Source of the DNA: Oncomelania hupensis
Taxonomy: Eukaryota > Mollusca > Gastropoda > Littorinimorpha > Pomatiopsidae
Assembly: GCA_036898135.1 (NCBI GenBank)
Contig: CM072523.1
Span: 35,841,863-35,905,862, forward strand
Direction: 5' to 3'
DNA length: 64,000 nucleotides
Shown piece by piece: positions 19,690 through 30,121 of this stretch. Each line of letters begins with the position of its first letter. The stretch's first letter is position 1. The translations under genes and the position numbers were made by a program. The notes under the pieces are model-generated. The model had not been told where the DNA came from and ran no database searches. It saw only the letters and a program-made list of their open reading frames with translations.

Positions 19690-19965
19690 CACAGGTTTGG
19701 CGACCTAAATACCATTTAGGTAGCCAATCGCTGTGAAATGGCTACCTAGTATTTTGTACGGCTACCTATAATGTGAATGTCTACTTAACCATATTTGTGA
19801 ACTGCTACTTAATTTTGAACCCATTTTTACGACAGGCGACCTAAATGTGAATAGTTACCTGCCTGTGAAATGGCGACTTAAGCAGTTCACCACCACGGCT
19901 ACCTATTACGTGAAATGTTACTTGATGGTGACATGGCTACCTAATATGCTATGTTGTTAAATTGA
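19690..19965. repeat. Degenerate tandem words GGCTACCTA / GTGAAATG
   Basis: The words GGCTACCTA, GCGACCTAAA and GTGAAATGGC recur about ten times at 20-40 bp spacing, some in inverted order. It looks like an old minisatellite. The following stretch to 20610 holds nothing recognised. Confidence 0.6.
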
Positions 19966-20609
19966 CACGAAACATTTTGTTAAAAAACATTGACCAGCTA
20001 ATAAATAACCTTACAGCCATTAGTACGTAGTTTTATAGTACATTTCAGTTGTATTCTGGGAGAGCCGACAAATATTACAATACATATATAACTCATGGAT
20101 GATTTGCAGTGTGCAAATTTCAAGGTAAAAAGCGCGTTTTATAGAGAAATAAGCGAATGTAAGTGGTCATAATACCTTTGTAGCCATTGGTATTGTTTAC
20201 TTCGACTGTTGAAGTGTTGGCACGTTCGACAGCATTAACGGGAAATGATACAGTGTGACCTGAACAACTCTTCTGTTGATGTGATAGCAATGTTGGTGTT
20301 ATATGTCCCTTTAAACATCTAATCCTTTATCTATGCACGTCATAACCTTCAACAACGAATACCTTTGGAAGCAGCAGTTAATTTGATTTTTAAAATGAAA
20401 TGTGTGCGTTCGATTTTAGATAAGGTGATGCCGACTGTGCGTTGATTTTTATGAGCAATAAAAACAATAGTTTTCAAGGGGGTAACCTTTTTTTTGGGTG
20501 CACACACACGGGAACTTACTTAGAAATACTGTACGCTCATTTTTTTGTGCCAGAAGTAATAACAGCATTTTTTACGTCGTATGCAACAATAACGACAACA
20601 ACCATCACC

Positions 20610-20610
<1 letters not shown>

Positions 20611-20672
<62 letters not shown>
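20611..20672. repeat. (TCA)n microsatellite
   Basis: About 20 TCA units. The poly-Ile and poly-His frames across it are artefacts. Confidence 0.95.
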
Positions 20673-20673
<1 letters not shown>

Positions 20674-20989
20674 CAACTATTCCTTAGTAAATTATGAAAA
20701 TCAAAATGTCCATTTGACCAACATCATCACTAGACGCCCATAATCCGTATTCAGCAGGTCGCATGCACCGAAACGAAGAAAGGAAGCGTCTCACTTTTCG
20801 GAATTTCATGGAATTGTCATTATTATCAGGCTCGATGGCAGTCAAATTCATTTTGGCTTCCGACGAACTAACCGAGAAAGTGGACATTTTTTTTACCCAC
20901 AAGAAAGTGACGATGATGGTGATGATGATTGATGATGTCGACTTGTTTACGCGCTCCACTCCACGCTGGCAGGTTGCTCGGACGCACAA

Positions 20990-21440
20990 AAAAAAAAAAA
21001 AAGAAGAAACAAAAAAGTAATTGTCGCAATCAGAGATATAAGTGCGTTTTAAGACGCTTAATTTGAAGCTGCCAACTGTGACCGCATTTCTCAGGTCAGG
21101 AGGGAGGACATTCCACAGCAAAGGCCCAGAATGGGAGAAAGCTATGTAACCTAGTGACTTCTTTTTGTGACCGTCAACACTCGGCGTCTTAAGCATAGAC
21201 TGAGAGGAAGATCGAAGCTGTCTTTATGGGTTGACGCGAATAATGTCCTGAAGGTATGAAGGTGTTGTCAGCTCATTAAGGCATTTGAAGCAGAGAACAA
21301 GAATCTTATGATCAAGTCGCTGTTTGACAGGAAGCCAGTGAAGCTCACCTAATACAGGGGATATGTGTTCTCTCTGTCTCGTTCGTGTGACTATTCGTGA
21401 CGCAGTATTCATGACACGCTGCAGGCGATCCATGACTGGC
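20990..21440 (-). pseudogene. 5'-truncated LINE fragment, C-terminal region
   Basis: The minus-strand frame at 21433-21224 carries LQRVMNTASRIV and LHWLPVKQRLDHKILVL, and the frame ending near 21000 carries the FSHSGPLLWNVLPPDLRN block. These are the conserved C-terminal segments of CR1/L2-like LINE proteins. A frame change separates them. The sequence ends next to an A/T homopolymer at about 20990. It lies in sense orientation in intron 6 of the protease gene. Confidence 0.75.
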
Positions 21441-21809
21441 AGACAAAGCTACACACGAAAGTTTGGTTTCACTGGAAAGATAATTGCTTTATTTGTCGAC
21501 TATTCAAGTAACAACACTTCGAAATAATTACAATTTCTTTCTTGACTTAAAAGTGATTCCGTTTACGGTTCTGTCACCATTAAAAAGCTGGAGACATTTT
21601 GTTTTTAATCTCTGTGCATATTTTGTTTTTAGCGACAACAGGTAGATCAAAAACGGAGGCTGGCGTACGTGCGTTGCGTCAAACTAATTTCTATCAAAGA
21701 AAGTACAGCTACGCAAAGAAGGTTCATTTCGACTCTTACTGCGAAACGGAAGTTGCGAGCGCCAACTAGCGGAATAAGTGATAACTCGCTTCGGCCTTAG
21801 CGCTTAGCA

Positions 21810-21956
21810 ATGGAGGAAAGCGTATCAAATCAAGTAAACAAACCTAGAATCCGTCCTGGTGGGCAACACTGCAGCGATTTTAACTGCACAAATGGACGAT
21901 ACAAGTGCCCTGGACTTTCGTTTTTTAATTTTCCAAAGGAAGAATCAAACATAATT
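21810..21956 (+). CDS. THAP-type zinc finger fragment
   Basis: Beginning at the ATG at 21810, just inside the left inverted repeat. After RPGGQ the protein reads HCSDFNCTNG (C-x4-C) then GLSFFNFPKEE, the opening half of a THAP DNA-binding domain. The second half (C-x2-H and AVPTIF-type end) is not present in this frame, so the exon ends or the coding decays soon after about 21950. The remaining open frame to 22118 has no THAP character. A first exon of a P-type transposase is the likely origin; a host THAP gene fragment is less likely because it sits exactly inside the repeat boundaries. Confidence 0.65.
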
Positions 21957-22668
21957 ATAACCAAATCTAACAACGTTGATCTAGATCTACCACTCGATGT
22001 AAACTGTATTTTCTTTGTTAATACTGAAATTTATCATATCCCAATTTCTTACAAATGGAAGATGAGGGGAGGGGGGAGGGGAAGGGGTAGTTTTAATTGC
22101 TGCTTAAGAGTAATTTAAAAAAAAAGAAAAAAAAATAGTAGGCCTAATGAAATATTATTGCATGACTCATTGACTGGATGTGTTGTCTTGTAAAGAAAAA
22201 CTATTTAAAAAAAGAAGTAATTTTTAAGCAAATAATTCTTCATAAATGCATCTAAGAATAAAAATCCAAGAGCAAAAACTATTAATTATTATCCTTTTAA
22301 TGTATAATGCTACTAGTTAATTGTCTAGTATTATCAGATTTTGTTGTTGTTGTTGCATGTGAAATGTATGCAGAAAAAATACCAAATGTGATTTTTTAAA
22401 TCTTTCAAATGTAAAATACCATTTTCTGTGTGACTGTATTCCCTTTCCATTACATTTGGTTTAAGCAGACAGGAAAAGGGTTAATTGTATTTGTTTTGTC
22501 TTGCAAAACTTCTGTTTCTTTGTAGGTATGTCTTAATCTTGCTAAACAAAAAGTAAACAACAGATTTAATTATAAAAACCTAACATTCTTACCCTTTTCA
22601 TTATTTTAAACATACATTTATTGAGATGACAGTACTTTACAAAAAATGATAATTGCTGAAGTTTCCTT

Positions 22669-22671
<3 letters not shown>

Positions 22672-22743
<72 letters not shown>
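22672..22743. repeat. (GA)n microsatellite
   Basis: About 35 GA units, one interruption, inside the P-like element. The rest of the element interior (22120-23870) is AT-rich without recognised coding. Confidence 0.95.
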
Positions 22744-24336
22744 TCATCATTGTTGCTTTTTGTTGCTATAATATTCATATTAAATGTCAGAAAAAGAAAC
22801 ACAAATGTTTGAAGCTATTTTTTTCAGCTTTTATAAATGCATGATGGTTTAACAATAAAGTAACATAATTGATGCAGCCTGCTGCAATGTACAGATCTAA
22901 TATTATAAATGACTACACATATTTCTTATTTGACTATTTTTATTGTTGCACTTTTTGGTCTTATCTAGGTGCAATTTCCAATGTAATGATTCATGCAAAA
23001 AAAATAATGCTTTTAAACGTTAAATGTGTTTTCTTTAAAAGCTTCACTGTTCACTCTTCTTGTTGCATTGCTTTATTTCTCTACTTCTATAGTCTTGATG
23101 TCTGTTGGTTTATATATTATTTATTTCTTCAGAATACATATAAAATATATACATCACAAGCAGCAGGGACAAGCAACAAGCATGCTTATATAAGCCTATC
23201 CCTGTGCGAGTAAATTTCAGAGTTAAATTTGGCAGAAGAATATTAACATTGTGCAATATATACATATACACATACACACACATGTCTGTTCTTTTTCTTT
23301 AGTCTATCTTAACCTATCAAATTTCCTTTTGCAACTACAGTTCTATTATAGAGATAGCCTATATTAAACCATAATGAGGATGATGATGATGATGATGAAA
23401 ATGATGATGATAAACAGTAGGCCTAATAATTTATAGGCTTATTTACACAGTTGATCGAAACGAAAGCAGTAAATATAATTTTAAGATGAGAGCCTAACAG
23501 TAGGTTAGCAGCGATTAAAATCAGAAGTGCAGTGTAAATGAGATAAACAGTAGATTGGAACACAGTTATTAACTGGAAATGCTAAATCAAGCAATGTTCA
23601 GAAAAGCTATTACCGGTATTCAAGCTTACTTTTGGGTTTGAGTTTTGACGGATCTAGGATGAGTACAGGCCGAGTACAGGCCTACTGAATCATCAGCATT
23701 GGTACGGTAATTTAATCGGCTGAATGCATAATTCAAGCAACTTGTTGGCAAGCTGTATTTACATTATTAAAATCAGACACTTATTAACTTACTTTCAAAA
23801 AAAAAAAAAGCAGAATCGCTTGTTAATTTAAGCAAGCGAGTGTACGGAACATAATCTACTGAAGCGGTTTGTTTACATAGCGCTAAGAACAAATTATCGT
23901 CCTTGGAATCATTTATCACGAGAATCGCTGGGGGGCGCTACGAGTGGCTACGTTTTGTAACTTTATATAGGCACTCGCCGAGATGAACCTTCTTTGCGTA
24001 GCTGTACTTTCTTTGTTTCTATTGAGGAAGGTTCTTGAAAAGTTTAACCACATGTGTTTAATATATGGTGGTGTTTTTCCACGGCTGTAGCTGCGCTTAT
24101 CCAAAACTTTCTCCCATTAAAACAGGATAGCAGAGGAATAGCCGCACGTAATTTTAACGTTTTAAACCAAACTTCTTCAATAAAATCTTTTTTGTTTGTT
24201 TGTTGTTGTGTACGTCCATTTCATGCATGAAATTGGACCGTGATCCTACCTAATGTAATATAAAGATTTGTCATATTTCCAAAGAGATCTCACTCGCAGA
24301 GTCTTTGCTTGAGTAATATTATGACCTTGGATTTCA

Positions 24337-24489
24337 CAGGGATGGATTTAACCGGAAATTACCGGTATTTTACCGGTTCGAGAATAAAAATACCGGTTGA
24401 AAAATCAGTAGCCGGTAGAGCCTACCGGTTCTTATTTTGTTTGACTGGTTTAAAAAATAATGGAAAAGAGAAAGAAAAACAAAAGAAAT

Positions 24490-24541
<52 letters not shown>

Positions 24542-25033
24542 GAGAGCCAGCCAGCCAGCCAGCCACGCTGATTATGTGTTTAGGGAGTGTAGACGAGAGG
24601 CCTGCGAATGCGTTCAGTAGCCTTGCCATATGCTTTGAGGTAATTAATACAGAATGATATAACATTGGACGGTGCAAGGCTATCAAGAATATGGACAAAT
24701 TAAACTCCCGCACTTTTCGATTTTTTCTTTCCTCATGCTCGTCAGTATGTATTGCGACAGTGGCAGATAGGCTAGTAATAATGACGAAGCAAAAATATCT
24801 TTTTTCACTTTTATTTTTGGCAAACATCGTTTCAGTTATAGTTAGTAGGCTTTACGGTGAGCAATAAATTAATCACTGCATTCGTCGGCAGATTTTCGGT
24901 TGCAAAAATAGCGACGCATTATTTAGCTTTGCTATGGGTCATACTGGTTTCCGTGACTGGCCTACCGGTTGTTTGAGTGGGTTTGTTTACTGTGACGTCG
25001 TACCGGTTTTGCAAATCCTTATGACGATCACTG
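24337..25033. mobile_element. Small TIR element, CAGGGAT...ATCACTG, 6-bp TSD
   Basis: 697-bp segment with ends CAGGGATGG and ...GATCACTG, flanked by ATTTCA on both sides (24331-24336 and 25034-25039). ACCGGT words recur near both ends (24351-24436 and 24962-25006). It contains a (GA)n run (about 24492-24530) and a CCAG run. No transposase is encoded. The end style is hAT-like, but a 6-bp duplication is shorter than the usual 8. It lies about 95 bp downstream (minus-strand sense) of the exon 6 donor. Confidence 0.55.
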
Positions 25034-25128
25034 ATTTCACCAATATTCATAACACACAGTACTACCAAAGATATGGACCACTTATGCTAAATTATTTTTT
25101 TTATTCATTTTCAGTATTAAAAACTTAC

Positions 25129-25328
25129 TTTTACGTAGTCGTTGCACCTTACAGTTGTACCGTAGAGAGGTTGGAAGTCTCCAATCTGTATGTGATGGAA
25201 GGTGAGTTCTACTTTCTGACCAAAGGGGACAACAATGGTCCATTCACAATCCAGGTTGCTCTTGTAATAGCTCGGAAATCCCGGTGATAGCAGGTTCCCT
25301 GTAGAAGCTGTTAGTGTTTGTCCGCACT
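25129..25328 (-). CDS. Protease-EGF-CUB gene, exon 6: CUB domain, first half
   Basis: 200-bp internal exon, acceptor TTCTCGCAG/AG, donor GTAAAA/GTAAGT. After the split codon from exon 5 it reads ECGQTLTASTGNLLSPGFPS, the hallmark CUB opening (Cys, then G-x-L-SPGFP-x-Y), then CEWTIVVP and a Cys before NDYVK. It enters in phase 1 (matching exon 5) and leaves in phase 0 (matching exon 7). CUB domains are extracellular protein- or glycan-binding modules. An (AAT)n microsatellite on the minus strand starts only 16 bp upstream of the acceptor, in the place where a branch point is expected. Confidence 0.93.
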
Positions 25329-25343
25329 CTGCGAGAAAATCGC

Positions 25344-25344
<1 letters not shown>

Positions 25345-25420
<76 letters not shown>
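25345..25420. repeat. (TTA)n microsatellite beside exon 6 acceptor
   Basis: About 25 TTA units on the plus strand, ending the intron 5 sequence just before the pyrimidine tract of the exon 6 acceptor. Confidence 0.95.
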
Positions 25421-25496
25421 GAAAGGTTAAAGCATGCGAACATTTATTTATAAGGCAATCACACAATTTGCAAGATTTTGGTTTATTATTCAGCCC

Positions 25497-27215
25497 TCCT
25501 ATCCTATCCTATCCTATCCTATCCTATCCTATCCCGTAACTCAAAGGTCGTTGGGGCACCATAGATAACAGTTTAACCAGCGTACTCCATCTTTCTCTGT
25601 TCTCAGCAACCCTCATGGATTCGTTCAGTGTCAAACCAGCCCATTCTCGAATGTTGTCCTCCCATCTTTTTTTCTGTCTCCCTTTTCTTCTGCCTCCTTG
25701 CACCGTGCCTTGCAGGATGGTTTATGCAAGGCCTGATGTTCTGGTGATGTGGCCATACCATCGGAGTTTCAGTTTCTTCATGTCATCATGTTGTCCAATG
25801 GTTTGTGTGATGGTCTGTAGGAGGTCGTTGTTGGTAATGTGCTGAGTATAGGAGTTGCCCAGAAGTCTTCTGTAGCACCTCATCTCCATGCTTTGTATTC
25901 TTCGTAGTAGATCTGCTGTGAGGGTCCATGTTTAGCATGCGTATATGAAGATGAAGATGACAAAGGAGCGCAGCAGTCTTACCTTGCTGTTTTCATGTTC
26001 CTCTCCAGCCAATCCATCAATGTCAACCGCAAATCGGAGGTTGGAGATTGCTCTACCTCCTATGCTGACTGTGCCTTCGTGATCTGCATCTGACATAATG
26101 CGCTCTAGGAAGATGTTGAAGAGCGTTGGAGAGAGTAGGCATCCTTGACGCGCACCGATTGTTGTTCTGAACCAGTTGAAGAGCGTTGGAGAGAGTAGGC
26201 ATCCTTGACGCGCACCGATTGTTGTTCTGAACCAGTTTCCGATGGCGCTGTTGTGGAGGACTGCACATGCCTTGTCATGCAGGGTTTTGATGACTTCAAT
26301 AATTTCAGGGCTGATGTTGTACACTCTCATGGTTGCCCACAGAGCTGCATGCCAGACGCGGTCAAAGGTTGTTTTGAAGTCTACAGACACATGATATAGA
26401 TGTTGTTGGTGCTGTAGGTATTTCTCGCATATTATTCTGAGGATGAAAATCTGTTCAGTGGTACTTCGCCCTGCCTGCTTGTTCTTCAGCTATGATTTGT
26501 TCAGCTTGGGTTTCAACCTGTTGAGTATTATTTTACAGGAGGACCTTGCTGGGATGGCTGATGAGGCTGATGGTGCGGTAATCTTCACACTCCTGAATGT
26601 TTCCCTTTTTGGGAAGAGTTATGACAAGCGACTGGGTACCCGGGTCCATGTTGTGGGCCACTCCCCAATCTGCCAGATCTTGTTACAGATAAAGGTGAGG
26701 GCGTCAATCATAGCTTCCCTTCCGGCTTGCAGCAATTCCGCGGGTATGTTGTCCACTCACGCTAACTTCCTCTTCTTTAGCGATTGCACTGCTGCCTCAA
26801 TTTCTGCTCGGATAATTGGGAGGGTTTCTTCCTCTTCTCTGTTCTGAGGACATGCTAGAACTGATTGGTCTCCGTTTGGTTTGTGGCTGTAAAGGTCAGA
26901 GCAGTGCTATATCCATCTATCCAAGACTTCTTGTTCTTCTGTAAGACATATGCCAGACATGTTTGGATCGTGGAGATCTTGCGCTGTTTAACAATTGTCA
27001 GCCCCTTTACAGTCTGGTAGGCCTTTTTGCCGTTGTTCTTGTTCAGACTGTTCTCTATTTCCTGGCATTGCTCTTCTATCCAGTTCTCCTTTGCTGTGTG
27101 CATGCCTTTTCGGATGTCATTGTTGATTTTTCGGTAGGCATCAGCTCCCTGTGAGGTGTTCTTTTTCTTTTTCATCTCTCTTCGTTTATCACACAGGACC
27201 TTATTCAACCCTCAG
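25497..27215 (-). mobile_element. RTE-like LINE copy a, 5'-truncated
   Basis: On the minus strand, broken frames read a linker region with KINNDIRKGM, NWIEEQCQEIENSLN and KKAYQTVKGL (27208-26855), then RT motif A VDFKTTFDRVWHAALW (26399-), GARQGCLLSPTLFN, and a catalytic block LRFAVDIDG in which the usual ADD reads AVD. The 3' end is a (GGATA)n tail at 25497-25532. RTE-clade elements typically end in short tandem repeats. It fills most of intron 5, in the sense orientation. Several frames and the AVD change show it is dead. Confidence 0.85.
26116..26235. repeat. 60-bp in-frame tandem duplication in RTE copy a
   Basis: Two perfect 60-bp copies (26116-26175 and 26176-26235) duplicate 20 codons around the RT RQGCLLSPTLFN motif. 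Confidence 0.95.
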
Positions 27216-27372
27216 TTTGAATTAAAAAACAAGAAATTTAAAAAAAATCGAACAAATAAACTAGATAAAATAAATAGACTAGCAAACAAACCAAGAATGC
27301 ATAGAGACAGACTGACATACACAAACACAACGGAATATCCCAATTCAACGAAGAGGTACTAGGGAATCTTAC

Positions 27373-27489
27373 CGTCACAGAGTGTTCCCCTCATGCCCTC
27401 CGGACAAGCACAGCATTCACACCGATAGGAGCTCCCCATCTCTCGGCAACGGTGACGGGTTGGACATGGATTACTGGCGCATGGTGATG
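27373..27489 (-). CDS. Protease-EGF-CUB gene, exon 5: EGF-like domain
   Basis: 117-bp internal exon, acceptor CGAGCAG/CA, donor GACG/GTAAGA; enters and leaves in phase 1, the usual class for shuffled EGF exons. It reads SPCASNPCPTRHRC, then YRCECC, CPEG and a final LCD. That gives an EGF-like cysteine pattern with an extra Cys in the CECCAC stretch. It follows the end of the protease domain and precedes the CUB domain by three residues. EGF modules of this kind usually space or anchor extracellular enzymes. It is too short to stand out as an open frame. Confidence 0.88.
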
Positions 27490-27718
27490 CTGCTCGAACA
27501 GATAGTTTGATTCTCATCATTTAATATTGAATGGTGGAGGTGGTGGTGGTTGGTGGTAGTGTTGGTGACGTGATGTTAATTACCATACGACGTAGAACAT
27601 CTCCTTCTTCCTTCTATCATCATCATCATCATCATCATCAATTATCATCATCCATCATCATCTTCTTCTATTCTTAATCTTATTCTTCTTCTCTTTTTTG
27701 TGGTCGAATTAAAAGATT

Positions 27719-27836
27719 TCATTGCACTGCATTGTAATGCAATTTCTTGCATTGTATTGCGTTGAACTGCATTGTATTGCGTGGTATTGCATTGTATTGC
27801 GATGTATTGTATTGCATTGTATTGTATCAGCCCTCA
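27719..27836. repeat. TGCATTGTAT-type minisatellite at exon 4 donor
   Basis: ATTGCATTGTATTGCG-type units fill intron 4 up to the donor site of exon 4 (GTGAGG at 27837-27832). Confidence 0.85.
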
Positions 27837-27837
27837 C

Positions 27838-28009
27838 AAAGGTGGTTAATGGTGTCTTGGATCCAAGTGACGAAAGATGGGACGTAGGTGTGTACTGAAG
27901 GTACGGACCGTTTTGCTGGACATCCGGGTGTTCCCCAGCTGACCAATCCATATTGCTCATACTGACCGCTTGACAACGACTGACAAAACGACGGACTGCC
28001 GGAATCGCC
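27838..28009 (-). CDS. Protease-EGF-CUB gene, exon 4: S1 protease C-terminal part
   Basis: 172-bp exon, acceptor TTATTGCAG/GGCGAT, donor CTTT/GTGAGG. Starts at phase 0 with GDSGSP, containing the catalytic Ser, then YGLVSWGTPGC (the 214-216 strand) and the closing helix FVTWIQDTINHL. Ends in phase 1. In chymotrypsin numbering the usual Gly226 position reads Ser (VPSVHT). Together with exons 1-3 it gives about 220 residues of an S1 peptidase. The Ser exon starting exactly at GDSG is unusual but phase-consistent with exon 3. Confidence 0.93.
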
Positions 28010-28205
28010 CTGCAATAAAATACGAGCTTTATCTGTAAAACAATAGCATTGTCAGAAAGGAACAACCAAACCCCAAACAAAAAGTTTCTTAGACTTTCGC
28101 ACGTTATTAAATATTAAAATGATAGTGTCTGTCAAGTTGTTTTTTAAAATCAAAAGCTAGTCCTCGTGCACAAGGAAAGTAAATCTGATCAAACAAGTGA
28201 GAGAT

Positions 28206-28207
28206 GG

Positions 28208-28282
<75 letters not shown>

Positions 28283-28290
28283 CGATGATG
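28206..28290. repeat. (GAT)n microsatellite in intron 3
   Basis: About 27 ATG/GAT units occupying the middle of the 357-bp intron between exons 3 and 4. Confidence 0.95.
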
Positions 28291-28366
28291 ATAATACAAC
28301 ACATCGTTATTTCTTTTCTTTTTTTAAAATATGACGATGATGATGATATATTCCACATAAACGTAC

Positions 28367-28542
28367 ATTACATTCTTCTACTCCATCGTGGGTGTCATTG
28401 GTCAGGCACATGGAGTTCTGAGGAAGGTCTTCTGATAAGTTTAAATTGCTGTCTACCACTGTCCGTAGATTGACGCATGATGCCCGGTTGTACGCCGCCA
28501 ACTCCGCCCACATCAACTGGCTAGGTAATGTCCTCAGCCTCC
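28367..28542 (-). CDS. Protease-EGF-CUB gene, exon 3: S1 protease 150-192 region
   Basis: 176-bp exon. Acceptor GATTTAG/GG (weak pyrimidine tract), donor TGTAAT/GTACGT. The acceptor was chosen because it gives the phase required by exon 2 and the spacing expected after GWGYTNG. It reads ..LPSQLMWAELAAYNRASC, then NSMCLTNDTHDGVEECN, which runs directly into GDSGSP of exon 4. The residue pair before Cys191 is Glu-Glu where trypsins have Asp189-Ser190, so the S1 pocket is atypical. A second acceptor 26 bp further in (28516) would be out of phase with exon 2. Confidence 0.82.
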
Positions 28543-28906
28543 CTAAATCATTTAACGTGTGTGTGTGAACCCTTGATCAGAATTGGAAAGTACTTTTTTA
28601 AAATGTCTGGGAATGTTGTCTGAAATATTCATCTTACCAGCTCTTAAGAATGATTTAAGTTTCGAGGCAGACAGGAAGTGGTTATTGTTTGTATGGTTTT
28701 TTTTTTAGCTATGAATGCCATCAACATGTAAAATGTAGGGATGGTTCAATATATTTGCAATTTTGTATTTGAACATAACTTTGTTACGCTTCCAGCTTAT
28801 CTGGGCCGCTGAGGCTGTACTGTAATATTTCGAACCCCAGTTTACAAATACAATATAAATATCATTATACAACATTAACAAAAACACATACATGTAAAAT
28901 GCCTAC

Positions 28907-29544
28907 TGTTACGTTGAAACGAACGAAAGTGTGTCTAAAGCGCGCACGATAGATCTAATCGTTTCGTTTTGCAAAGTATTCAATAATGGAGTTTATTTAC
29001 CTTTGATTTGAGTTTGCATTATTGTTAGGAGAGGCTTTGTATAACGTTGATGATTTGCGTTAGTCGATATTGTTGGAGAAATTTCGGGATCTGCATGTTT
29101 ATTACTGTCGATAGAAATTTCCCGATGGATATCGAAGGTCGTGAATGTTCCCGGAAGTAGAGGAAATAGGTATGACGTAAGTCAGTGATGATGATCTGTA
29201 GTTCGATTGGTGGCAGTACGTCATTTCTACCATGTACCAAATTGTTCCAGAAGAGAGAGAGGTTATTTAATCGTGTGCCGAGTTGCTGTTGAGAGATAGT
29301 AAAGTTGTTGATAGTGATTTGAAGAGTTGCTGTGAAAGTTGTTGAGTTGAGTTGAGAATTGTATGCAGTTGTTGATGTGTGCTGAATAAAAGTGGAAAAC
29401 TCCATACGTCGACTTTGTGACTTGTATGCTGTTTGGACGGGTTGTGTGAATAAACGAATCTGAGTTACACAACTATCAGGAATTCAAGCATCGGGGCTGA
29501 ATCAGATACTGATAGAAAACACCATCATCGAACTGAGTGTAACA
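28907..29544 (+). repeat. Gypsy-1b 5' LTR
   Basis: 638 bp, TGTTACG...GTGTAACA. The last 280 bases closely match Gypsy-1a; the first 350 are much more diverged. Confidence 0.95.
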
Positions 29545-30005
29545 TTTTGGGGGTCAAGCCGCGATTCACGCCATAGCCAAGGGTTCAACTGCTACAACAA
29601 GCGAGTCAACGTTACGAGAGGCAGTCATCGAGGGTAGCCGCCAACGAGTTGCGTCGAGAGGGGCCAACATACTGGGACTACATCCGATAGATTCGGGTTG
29701 ACTGCAAGGGCGTGTAGTCGCCGAAGAGTTGCTTCGTGAGCGAACAACTAAGCGGGACTACGTGGCTGCCGCAGGACTACGTCGAGGGACAGTCTCGGAG
29801 TTACATCGCCAGTATTAGAGAGAGCGACGAGCGGACGTCGCGTCTACTTCAGCACAGGAGCGTGTACATCAACACCAGCGTGGTGCAGCGTCGCATACGA
29901 CGAGGACAGCGGGGCCTGCGTCAGCGAAAGCGACTAGTGACAAGCATCAGCGCTACTGCAGAAAGCGTGCTGTTCTAGAACAGTCTAGAAAGGTACAGCA
30001 CAGTC

Positions 30006-30114
30006 AAGAACTTTCCAGAAAAAAGAACTCTACAGTCAAGAACTTTCTAGAAGAAGAACCTTCCAGAAAAGAACTTTCTAGAAAAGAACTTTCTTGAAAA
30101 GAACTTTCCAGAAG
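30006..30114 (+). promoter_or_regulatory. Heat-shock-element-like array, Gypsy-1b
   Basis: Bases 30055-30114 form twelve contiguous 5-bp units in the order GAA-TTC-GAA four times. One unit is TGAAA rather than AGAAA, but the GAA core is kept. Two more triplets lie at about 30006-30020 and 30039-30053. The array again ends 7 bp before the ATG (30122). Confidence 0.55.
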
Positions 30115-30121
30115 CATCAAG

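Larger units (their letters stand above)
21695..24015 (+). mobile_element. P-like DNA transposon with THAP exon, non-autonomous
   Basis: The ends CAAAGAAAGTACAGCTACGC (21695) and its inverted copy (to 24015) form terminal inverted repeats. About 33 bp are near-perfect, and weaker similarity extends to about 130 bp, including a TTAGCGCT block. A 7-bp duplication TTTCTAT flanks it (21688-21694 and 24016-24022). The CA...TG termini, 7-bp duplication and THAP zinc-finger exon fit the P superfamily. No transposase catalytic core was recognised in the 2.3 kb, so it probably needs transposase in trans. Confidence 0.7.

Noticed and set aside
28516..28520. Alternative exon 3 acceptor (AGCCAG/TTGATG)
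   Set aside because: It would put exon 3 out of phase with exon 2 and shorten the protease by residues normally present after GWG.
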